DNA of 64,000 nucleotides from Aplidium turbinatum (Eukaryota > Chordata > Ascidiacea > Aplousobranchia > Polyclinidae), in the NCBI GenBank assembly GCA_918807975.1, contig OU964932.1, positions 16,709,501 to 16,773,500 of the forward strand, given 5' to 3'. Positions within the stretch are counted from its first letter, which is position 1. Every line of letters begins with the position of its first letter. The notes below the pieces were generated by a model. The model was not told the origin of the DNA. It ran no database searches and was given only the letters and a program-made list of their open reading frames with translations. Positions 45,137 through 53,988 of this stretch are shown piece after piece. A program made the position numbers and the translations under genes.

Positions 45137-46103
45137 AGGATCATTCTGCAGTTTTAAACAGTCACTTCTGTCCGTTTTTTTTTATATATTTTTGTGTCAT
45201 CCGCAAATAACTTAATTTTACACTTTCGGTCATGTCATTAATAAACATGCAAATAAACTTGGTCCCAATACACTAATACACTACGTAATGCAATCCCAAT
45301 ACTCTACGTAATGCAGTTAAAAATTATGAAAAAACTCTAGCAGCCAATATATCTTGTAATCCAAAAGGTTTCTGGAACTATGTAAAATCCAAAACAAGGT
45401 ATCAAGAAGGTGTTGCAGACATTGACACTGCTTATGGAAGAACAGATTCTGATGATCTCAAAGCTTTGTCAACAACCTTTTATGAGGCACAGTGTCAAAT
45501 GCTTTCTTTATGTCCATGAAAGCAACATCTACATTACCACCTTGGCCCAAAATTTCAGTCCAGTTGTCTAGTGCTTCAACTTGTTGAGTCATACATGACC
45601 TTCCAAGCATGAAACCATGTTGGTGTTGAGAGAAAAAGCCATTTTTTTCATGTGTAGTGTAATTTGATTTCTCACAAGTGATTCCAGAATTTTACCAACT
45701 ACTGAAGTGAGACTAATTGGTCTGTAATTTATTGGACAATGCCTGTCACCCCCCTTGAAGATGGCTGTTACGTTAGCTTGTTTCCATTCATCTGGAAGTT
45801 GTCCTGTTTTCAATGATTTATTAAATATTTTTTGTAAGGGATAGGTGATTTGACACCAAGCTTCCTTTAACAGTCTGGGATGCACTGCGTCAGGTCCCAT
45901 CGCTTTGTTAACATTAAGTGCTTTGAGTTCAGCTCCTACCGGTACTTGCTCAATAGTTATATGGATTGTTTCCATTTCATGAGTGAGTGATTTAGTGCTG
46001 AATGAGGGAAAATCTCTTTCATTCCCATCGCCCTCCTCATTTACAAATACACCACAAAAGGCACTATTCAGTTCGGCAGCTTTGAGATCATCAGAATCTG
46101 TTC
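45137..46103 (-). mobile_element. Degenerate LINE, left part of a rearranged copy
   Basis: 45137-45438 is an inverted copy of 51733-52034. It holds, on the minus strand, the FADDT region of a reverse transcriptase and, on the plus strand, a linker reading NPKGFWNYVKSKTRYQEG. 45466-46103 on the minus strand encodes the start of the reverse transcriptase: KAMGPDAVHPRLLKEAW, WKQANVTAIFKGGDR, NYRPISLTSVVGKILE, then, after a frameshift, MDIKKAFDTVPHKRLL (motif A). Before the transposon insertion at 46112 this part was continuous with the minus-strand linker at 51733-51860. Family CR1/L2/Jockey-like. Confidence 0.85.
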
Positions 46104-46775
46104 TTCCATAATAGGGTGTAACACTTTTTGAAAAATATTTTCACTTTGTTTCAATAATGTTTCTAACAGGTGGGAAATGCCTCACTGATAGCAGAAACCA
46201 ATTTTTAGGGATTAAAAACGATTTTTTAAAGTTCCACACTTAGGTTGAAATATAGTGCTTTCGGATACGGTATGCAAATTAGGTAAAATAGGGGCTTATT
46301 TATGTTTTACACTTAATTTGTTGTTTACAAATAATTGCAAATTGTAGGAAAAGGGTGTATAATATCACGTAACATTATATTATCGAAATGTTATAGGCTA
46401 CCTATTCAATAATACTTATCAAATCATGCTTTGCAACATATATTTTGTGTGTACCTACTGTATTATTCTGTAAATAACCTAATGTGCATACAACATTTGC
46501 AGTATTTTTTTTACATTTTTGCACTATCTTTTTGTACAATTATCATCAACACTGAAATTTCTACAAACATACATTAATAGCAACTGTTTGTCATTTATGG
46601 TTCCTTGGTTTGGTTGAGATAAGTATATGTATAGTTACTACCGTCAACCGGGGCAACTTTGTTCTGCGGGGTAACTTTGTTCTATTGGGGTAAGTTTGTT
46701 CATATATGACAACATAATGGAAAATTAAATAGACATCAAAAACAGAGACTAAAACATAATGGTATACTAAAGAGA

Positions 46776-47238
46776 CAATAAGCAGGTTGATTTATTGCTT
46801 TACTGACGTTTCGTCCACCTTGACAATGCGCATCCTCAGCGATTAACACACAAAATAAAATTTACAAAGTTATATACCGCAGTGCGGTGAAACGCAAGAA
46901 AAAATGAAACACACATTATTTTAAAGATTGGCCAAGATGTGTGAGCGGTTATTTTCGACGTTAAATTACGTAAAAACTTCCAATAAATATAAATTCGAGA
47001 CGAAAATTAAATTACAATAACGTTTCCAACTGTGTTCAAATAGGCATGCAGCCTGCCTGTCAAGATAATAACGATTTATAAGCTTTTGGTAATAGATTTC
47101 CATTGTTCCGGTTGAGTACATTGCAATGTTGATGAAGCAACTTTCTGCCATGGTGCGTTTCACTTTCATCAGATGAAGGATGCAACTAGTGCTAGAAACG
47201 ATAATTGTCCTGATGAGCATTCAAACTTTTCAGTTTTC
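46776..47238 (-). mobile_element. Short retroelement fragment with 12-bp target duplication
   Basis: Flanks ATACTAAAGAGA at 46764-46775 and 47239-47250 are identical. On the minus strand the 3' end reads CTGAGGATGCGCATT, a loop, then GGACGAAACGTC, a hammerhead-like end of the kind known from Penelope-like elements. A minus-strand frame at 46966-47220 may be the remains of its coding part. It was not recognised with certainty. Confidence 0.6.
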
Positions 47239-47369
47239 ATACTAAAGAGAATCAAAATTTAGTGAGATAAATCTGTGTAACGCTCAGGTATAAGCTTCAT
47301 TTTTAAGTTTATTTTTATTTTCAGGAGTGTATATAGACTATAATCGATTACGGTACTTTTGCTTTGAAA

Positions 47370-48953
47370 ATGGTTCGATGCTACAAGAGGAAAGCCGGTA
47401 GCAGGAACTACTGCACCGGATATACAGAAGACGCATTGCAAGCTGCTCTGAATGACGTCAAAACTAACAAGATGTCGATTCGAAAAGCAGCAAAACAGTA
47501 TAAGATACCATTTGGAACTTTGCGCCACAAAGTAAAAGGACTTCATTCGGGAAAGATTGGACGCCCACTTAGACTCTCTCCCGAATGTACAGCGCAGATT
47601 TTGGAGTCTATAAATTGTCTAACAATATGGAAAGTTCCACTGACCGGGTCCGATATTCCCTTGCTTATTAAAGGGTATTTAGATCGTCGTGGTGTTACAG
47701 ATAAAGTCTTCAAAGATAATCTGCCAGGAAGTGATTGGCTGAACAACTTCATAAAAACACATGGTTTAACCAAACGCATTGCCGATAATGTGAAAAGTAA
47801 CAGAGCAGAAATCTCAACGGACACCATCAACAACTATTTCGATAGCCTGGAGAACACTATAGAAGGAATTCCACCGGAAAATTGCTATAATTACGACGAA
47901 ACAAACATAAGCGACAATCCAGGTTCAAAAAAAGTGATTGTACGTAGAGGGTTGAGAAGAGTGGAAAGAAAGGTGGAGCATTCCAAGCAATGCATCAGCG
48001 TGATGTTTTGTGGCAATGGCAAAGGTTCTTACCTGCCGCCCATGGTCGTATATAAAGCTCTAAACCTGTATACAAACTGGACCGTGGGCGGCCCTTCTGG
48101 AACAGTATATGAAGCAACAAAAAGTGGTTGGTTCGATTCTCGAACTTTCGAGGAATGGTTTATGAAAGTGTTTGTTCCAAACGTTTGCAATGGAGATCGT
48201 GCATCAAGTCCGATACTATTGATAGGGGACAACTTGCCGTCGCATTTCTCTACGCTGGTGATAAATGAATCTCTAAAAAATAATATCATCTTTGTGACCA
48301 TGCCAGCAAATTCGACACATTTATGCCAACCATTGGACGTGGCGGCATTTGCTCCAATTAAAAGATCTTGGCGTCGAATTCTCGACCAATGGAGAAGCGA
48401 AACACGTTCCAAGGGAACCATTCCGAAAGCACAGTTTCCAGGATTGCTCAAACGTCTGTATCAAACTATTTCATCATCAAATCTTGTTGCTGGATTTCGT
48501 GCATGTGGAATATGTCCACTGGATCGTAACCAGGTGCTGAAAAGGTTACCTTCAACCTCAGCAACCAGAGATCCTGGTGGTGAAGGTACTTCATCTGCTT
48601 TGAATGAGTCTGTACTTAGTCTACTGCAGACTCACTGTGGCTTGAACCAACAACCGACTGAAAAAACTCGCAAACGAGGAAAAAAGATTGTGCCTGGAAG
48701 AAGGATTGTATCGTTGCCAACCCGTGATACTCCTACTTCACTCAACCATGAAGTATCTACTGATACACATGAGGAAGAATGGGTGTGCAACAGCTGCAAT
48801 AAAGCATGGGAAGAAGATGGAGACGACCGTTGGATCGTTTGTGATGTTTGTCACAAACAGTACCATCTTCAGTGTTCTGGTATCGATTATGAAACTCAAG
48901 ATTACTATTCGTATGATATTGAAGGAACGGAGTTCCAATGTGAAAAATGTTAG
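47370..48953 (+). CDS. pogo-type DDD transposase with C-terminal PHD finger
   Basis: A 527-residue frame from the ATG at 47370, ending TAG at 48951. Residues 10-55 form a psq-like helix-turn-helix (KMSIRKAAKQYKIPFGTLRH). A CENP-B-like second DNA-binding region lies at about 65-150 and a DDE_1 integrase-fold domain at about 155-380. The catalytic acidic residues are D176 (YDET), D287 (GDNLPSH) and D323 (QPLDV), giving DD35D spacing. Residues 470-527 form a C4HC3 PHD finger: CNSC, CDVC, HLQC, CEKC. Pogo transposases cut and paste DNA into TA sites, and PHD fingers commonly bind histone H3 tails, so the fusion may steer integration to particular chromatin. Inverted repeats at 46641 and 50176 mark it as a mobile gene. 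No stop or frameshift is seen. Confidence 0.93.
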   Translation: MVRCYKRKAGSRNYCTGYTEDALQAALNDVKTNKMSIRKAAKQYKIPFGTLRHKVKGLHSGKIGRPLRLSPECTAQILESINCLTIWKVPLTGSDIPLLIKGYLDRRGVTDKVFKDNLPGSDWLNNFIKTHGLTKRIADNVKSNRAEISTDTINNYFDSLENTIEGIPPENCYNYDETNISDNPGSKKVIVRRGLRRVERKVEHSKQCISVMFCGNGKGSYLPPMVVYKALNLYTNWTVGGPSGTVYEATKSGWFDSRTFEEWFMKVFVPNVCNGDRASSPILLIGDNLPSHFSTLVINESLKNNIIFVTMPANSTHLCQPLDVAAFAPIKRSWRRILDQWRSETRSKGTIPKAQFPGLLKRLYQTISSSNLVAGFRACGICPLDRNQVLKRLPSTSATRDPGGEGTSSALNESVLSLLQTHCGLNQQPTEKTRKRGKKIVPGRRIVSLPTRDTPTSLNHEVSTDTHEEEWVCNSCNKAWEEDGDDRWIVCDVCHKQYHLQCSGIDYETQDYYSYDIEGTEFQCEKC

Positions 48954-49026
48954 AGGGACATTATATGAACCAGTTTTCTGTGGACTTGATGATCAACTGT
49001 TGATCTTAATATGTTGTGTTTTGTAG

Positions 49027-49900
49027 ACTACTTAATTTTTATTGATTGCATTTCATTAAAATGTTTTTTTTAATGCTTTTGTTGATTTTGTTGAATGCTT
49101 TTGTTGATTGATAAAATGCTTTTGTTAAAACAAAAGCATTAAAAATACATTAAAAAGGCTGCTTTCTTCAGTTATTGAACTCATTCAATTAAGGTAACGA
49201 GGTCCGAATAGGCTAAGAGGAGCTCTCCCTCTGCGGTGCTGTGCTCTACCTGTCATCGTTCATGGGCTTAATCGCTATGTAGCCTATGCTAGGGTAGGCT
49301 GAAGTCAGTCCACTTCCACTCTTTTCAAGTGATAGGCTATATGGTACCCCTGTATACCTCACGTCGTGATAGGAAAGCATTGCAATATGCGTTTGCAATG
49401 ATGAACCGTACCGTTACAAAACATACGCTATCACGCATACCGCTGCATATCGCAAATGTTATTTCTATGTTAGAATGTCACGCTCCGCACGTAGCCTACG
49501 CATTTCTTTTATTTATTTCTAAGTTAATTTAATTCCATCATATCGATTTTATTGAAAACAACAATAATATCATTAAGTAAATAAAAAGAAAGTGATGCTT
49601 CTTGTTTCCCTTCTTCGCGTTGCTCCAGAGATACCGGTTGGCCTACATCATCTTTCCAACAATTCTTTGCCATTCTTCGATCACCAAGAAGATATTATCT
49701 CAAAGATTGGCAGCAACTGCAAATAAAGTTACAAGTAAAATAGATATTTTAATGATGTAATATCACATGCAACAATGGTAGTTGCTAGTACCCCTACCCA
49801 ACCCTTTTATTGCCTTAAAATTATCATCCAACTATTCTATAGTGATCACAGTAGTCCCTTACGCATTTCTAAATAATGTACAGGTTTCTATTTTCTGATG
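49027..49900. other. 3' non-coding part of the pogo element
   Basis: 49060-49150 carries an inverted repeat of AATGCTTTTGTTGAT/ACAAAAGCATT units just after the transposase stop, which could form a terminator-like hairpin. The frame at 49329-49532 has no recognisable feature. Confidence 0.4.
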
Positions 49901-50239
49901 CAACGAACAAAGTTGCCTCAAAAGGCAGGTTACTTTGTTCACCTAGAGGTTTCAAGTTAGTGATCAAAGTTGCCCCAACGATAGGGGTAACTTTGTTCAG
50001 TAGAAAACTAGAAATTGTGCCGTTATGTCACTAGGACGACGAACGCAAAATTTTTTCTTAGATAGGTGGGACCTGTAATGTTACGTTTAGCATGGCAACA
50101 CTTTTTTAAATTTTGTTCAGAGGAAATTAGAAACCGAAAACCTTGAAAACTGAACAAAGTTGCCCCGGTTGACGGGTATAGTATATACATATTAGAATAT
50201 ATGGTATACACTACTACTGTACAGGGTCATCAATAATTA

Positions 50240-50990
50240 ACGTTACAAGAGATCCAATTCAAAAACTGGCAAAGGAGGCCAACGTAGCCTATGGAATCAT
50301 GTTCACAGTTCTCAAGAAGGGTTTGAAGATGAGCCCATTCAAATACATGGAGAAACAGTTGCTAAATACCAATACCATTGAGAAACGTCTTTTCAGAGCC
50401 AAAATTCTGCTCTCGCGCATTGAAGAAAGAGGCACGCTGCCAAATCTTGTGTTCAGCAATGAGAAGAAATTTGAAGAAAGAGGCACGCTGCCAAATCTTG
50501 TGTTCAGCAATGAGAAGAAATTTGATGTCCAGCATCATTTTAGTAGTCAGAACGATCGTGTTTGATCAAGAGATGGTGACGTTGAACCCCGGGTAGTCAT
50601 TCGGAGACAAGGGATGGCATCAGTGATGGTGTGGGCCACAGTCAATGAATCAGGAAGGAGTCTATTGATTTTTGTGGACCAATGAGTGAAATTGAACCAA
50701 GAAAACTATCAAAATGATAGTCGTGAGGGTTCATTGTTGCCTTGCCAGGCAAAGAAAAACTTCAAAAAACGGAATTGGCCATTCCAACAAGATTCTGCCA
50801 CTTCACATGGAGCTAAGAAAACACAATTACTGGCTTTCAGCCTATGTGCGGTGCTTCATTTCCAAGGAAGAATGGCGTCCTTCATCCCCAGACCTGAACC
50901 CCCTAAACTTTGGCATCTGGTCTTACCAGGAGAGCAAGGTTTTGACTAAACACCACCAAATTAGACCAACCACCTGTTAGTGTTGAAAAT
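50240..50990 (+). pseudogene. Tc1/mariner-type transposase relic
   Basis: Pieces in different frames encode a helix-turn-helix end (DPIQKLAKEANVAYG), LVFSNEKKF (the usual FSDEKKF with the catalytic D changed to N), GMASVMVWATVNESGRSLLI, FQQDSATSHGAKK (second D), and SSPDLNPLNFGIWSY (third D). The SPDLNPxxFxIWS signature fits the maT/DDxD branch of Tc1/mariner. A 51-bp segment coding EERGTLPNLVFSNEKKF is tandemly duplicated at 50423-50473 and 50474-50524. Stops and frameshifts make it non-functional. Confidence 0.85.
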
Positions 50991-51732
50991 GTTAAGAAAA
51001 TTTCTGTTCCATCAATTGACACCCAGAAACTAGTTTGGAAAAATAGGCCTATGAAATCGCTCTTTGATATTACAAGTAAATGTTCTCCAGCTATTTCAAT
51101 TGGTTCACCTGGTGATTGGAAATCATTCAAAAACAATCAAATAGCAAATGAAAGGCTAATTGGGTGTGTAAAAAAATGCCTAGAGGAAAAGAAGGTGAGA
51201 GCTTCGCTGAGCTTCGACAAGCATGACAGCTTCGTTGAAGGAAATAAAATAAGATTTGATTTGTCGTTTGATTGCAACTGGATTTTTTGTTGGTTACTTT
51301 TCTCGGACATGTTGTTTTGTGCAAATTAAACATATCTGCTGCCTTAATATTCGTTTTATTTTAGATTATTATCACCGTTTGCATTTTACAGTAAAATGTT
51401 GTTAAATTAAGAGTTTTTGAAATTCTTTATGCCTTTAAATTTAGGCCAAGAAAGCTAGGAAAATGTCAACTTAGTTATTTTTAATGACCAGACAAACTTA
51501 AAACTCTCTTACACATATACAACTGTTCTACAATGACAAAGACTTTGTCAAAAACGATAGTATGAATAGGTCGCGCGACATTTCATAGCTAAAAATATGA
51601 ATATTTTCAAGTTAAGTGTGGAACCTCAAAAATTAATTTATTGTCAAAAATCTTTTTAGAGCATTTTAGTATCACCACTTCCCATCTATAGAACATATTA
51701 TTGACATACTTTTGGAAAAATGTTACACCCTA

Positions 51733-53090
51733 TTCCATAAGCAGTGTCAATGTCTGCAACACCTTCTTGATACCTTGTTTTGGATTTTACATAGTTCCAG
51801 AAACCTTTTGGATTACAAGATATATTGGCTGCTAGAGTTTTTTCATAATTTTTAACTGCATTACGTAGTGTATTAGGATTGCATTACGTAGTGTATTGGG
51901 ACCAACTTTATTTGCATGTTATATTAATGACATGACCGAAAGTGTAAAATGTAATATTAAGTTATTTGCAGACGACACAAAAATATATAAAAAAATAACG
52001 GACAAAAGTGACTGTTTAAAACTGCAGAATGATCTTGATGCATTGAATGAGTGGTCCAGAAAATGGAAATTGAAATTCCACTCAGAAAAGTCCTGTATTT
52101 TAAGAATGGGAAAAGACCCACCAACATTCAAGTATATATACCATGATTCAAGACTATACTGACAACTCAAGAAAGGAATTGACATTTGTAAGTGACTATA
52201 AGGACCTTGGTGTAGTTATTGATCAGGACTTATCATTCAGAAAACACATAGAAAAAATGGTTTCTAGAGCTACCAGTATGGTAGGACTGATTCGACGTTC
52301 TATATCTCATTTTGATACCACAGTAGTTGTCACTCTTTTTAATGCATTAATTCGTCCAATTTTGGAATACAATTTATTTAATCTGGTTCCTAACATATAA
52401 GTAGGCTACTCTGTAACTGTAGTAGAAAATGTTCAAAGGCGTGCAACCAAATTGGTTCCTGGATTAAGGCATTTGTCATATTCTGAAAGATTAGAAAAAT
52501 AAACTTGCCTACTCTAGCATTCCGACGTCTTCGCCATGATATTATTCAAGTGTATAAATATTTAAATGGTTTTTATGATGTAAATTATACTGTATTGTTT
52601 CAAATGAATCCAAATACCTATGATACAAGGGGCCATAACTTAAAATTGTATAAGCCACAAACTATGTCAAGGCTGAGAAGCAACTTTTTCACAGTACGTG
52701 TAGTAAATGCCTGGAATAATTTACCACCAACAGTCATAAATGCACTTAGCTTGAATGCATTCAAGGCAAGGCTTGACAAGCACTGGAGCAGTGATCCATT
52801 GAAATTTACCTTGAAATCATCTTATGATGTTATGTATTAAGTGACAGTACTATTGTGTATGTATTTTTCATGTACATATGATCGTATTTTTTTCATTTTC
52901 TGCTCCCACTAATATGTCTTCTAAAAGTTTATATATGTTATCAGATGTTATTGATGGTTAGAATTATTAGTTATGAAACTAGCTGTTAACCTAATTAACA
53001 GCAAATGCGTTATGTATATCAGAATGATGAAAAAACACCTCGGTGCTTACAACATCAAATATATATTTATTATTTATTATTATTAGTACA
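51733..53090 (+). mobile_element. Degenerate LINE, right part of the rearranged copy
   Basis: 51733-51860 is the minus-strand linker, continuous with 46103 before the transposon arrived. From about 51880 the plus strand encodes the reverse transcriptase C-terminal half: SVLGPTLFACYINDM, KLFADDTKIYKKI, YKDLGVVIDQDLSFRKHIEK, RLRHDIIQVYKYLNGF and VVNAWNNLPPTVINA, in three frames. The C-terminal stop is at 52838. The 3' UTR ends in an AT-rich TTATTATTATT tail near 53090. The inverted 5' part joined to a direct 3' part resembles twin-priming products of LINEs. Confidence 0.85.
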
Positions 53091-53144
53091 CACATGAACT
53101 GTATGTTACTGCAGACAGTGCACACCATTTTGGCCTTCCGGCCT

Positions 53145-53658
53145 GGGCAACACTAAAAGGCGGAAATAAGCTGAAATAACTTTAGAATTAAAACAGTCAT
53201 AGTATTTAATGATCTCACAATTGCTTCTAAATAATATCTTTCAATGATATTTCAACATAAGAAAATGTTCGGTATTGAGTTGTGGCTAAAAATCGCTTTT
53301 CCGCCTTTTTCCTATTTCAATAAATTCCATTAAATTTCGAAATTTAATCCAATAACTGTGGAATTAAAACAGTCAAAGTATTTAATGACCTCACAATTGC
53401 TTCTAAACAATATTTTTCAATAATATTTCAACATAAAAGTAGGTTCGGTGGTGAGTTGTTGTTAAAAATCGCATTTCCGCCTTTTTCCATGTTGCAACAT
53501 TTCATTCTTTCATGATGAAGTTATCGCTATGTTAAACAATATGGACGCCAAGATCGTATTTCCGCTTTTTCCACATCGGCATTAAATCGCTACTTCTGCG
53601 GACAATACGCCATTTCACGCCTGGCTTATTTCCGCGTTTCCGCCTTTTAGTGTTGCCC
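53145..53658. mobile_element. MITE with GGGCAACACTAAAAGGCGGA ends and 9-bp flanks
   Basis: Inverted ends GGGCAACACTAAAAGGCGG and CCGCCTTTTAGTGTTGCCC. Flanks TTCCGGCCT and TTCTGGCCT match at 8 of 9. A roughly 170-bp internal unit is tandemly duplicated (about 53183-53312 and 53355-53485, each with GAATTAAAACAGTCA). A 9-bp duplication suggests a Mutator-type or related element. No gene inside. Confidence 0.85.
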
Positions 53659-53699
53659 TTCTGGCCTACTCAGTACAGTAAGTACACTGGGTATGGCCA

Positions 53700-53830
53700 C
53701 GGAGATATATACTTCAGTGTGACGTTTTCCCATTTGTGAAACCTAAGCTCCAAAAATGGTATTAACAACCTTGCCAAAGTGCTCAAACTGCAAGCAGTGA
53801 GCTTTGCGCAATGCACAGCAAGGTGCCTCC
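53700..53830 (-). repeat. Inverted partner of the repeat near 58970
   Basis: On the minus strand it carries TGCGCAAAGCTCACTGCTTG and TTTGGCAAGGTTG, also present on the plus strand at 58976-59025. Both copies bracket the SLC46-like gene's early exons. Confidence 0.6.
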
Positions 53831-53988
53831 TGTAGAACTATCTATAACATAATATTATTCCAGGATTTTGATTTTTAAGGGTACAGGTACATACTAGGTA
53901 ACTAGCCTAATATGTTGTAAATGTGTCAGTCTGGTTATGCACACTTTTATGACAAACCTTTAATGAACTACGGACAATCAAAATAAAG

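Larger units (their letters stand above)
46641..50176 (+). mobile_element. pogo/Tigger-type DNA transposon with PHD-finger transposase, apparently intact
   Basis: Terminal inverted repeats CCGTCAACCGGGGCAACTTT and AAAGTTGCCCCGGTTGACGG are flanked by TA at 46639-46640 and 50177-50178. The motif GGGGTAACTTTGTTC or its complement recurs three times at the left end (46650-46705) and about five times at the right (49908-50170), resembling transposase-binding sites. One complete transposase gene lies inside (47370-48953). A 463-bp retroelement fragment is nested in the left flank (46776-47238). The element sits in the older transposon at 46112-51732. Confidence 0.9.
46112..51732. mobile_element. 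Transposon with 8-bp flanks and Tc1/mariner-like relic, hosting the pogo element
   Basis: The ends TAGGGTGTAAC and GTTACACCCTA start imperfect inverted repeats of about 170 bp, both including GTTCCACACTTA. The flanks TTCCATAA at 46104-46111 and 51733-51740 are identical, and the paralogous LINE arm near 45433 shows the single empty site. The interior without the pogo element is about 2.1 kb and includes a Tc1/mariner-like transposase relic. An 8-bp flank is not typical of Tc1/mariner (TA), although TA also adjoins both ends (TA|GGGTGTAAC). Superfamily unresolved. Confidence 0.8.

Noticed and set aside
48029-48451. Minus-strand ORF of 140 residues
   Set aside because: It is a shadow of the pogo transposase gene on the other strand.
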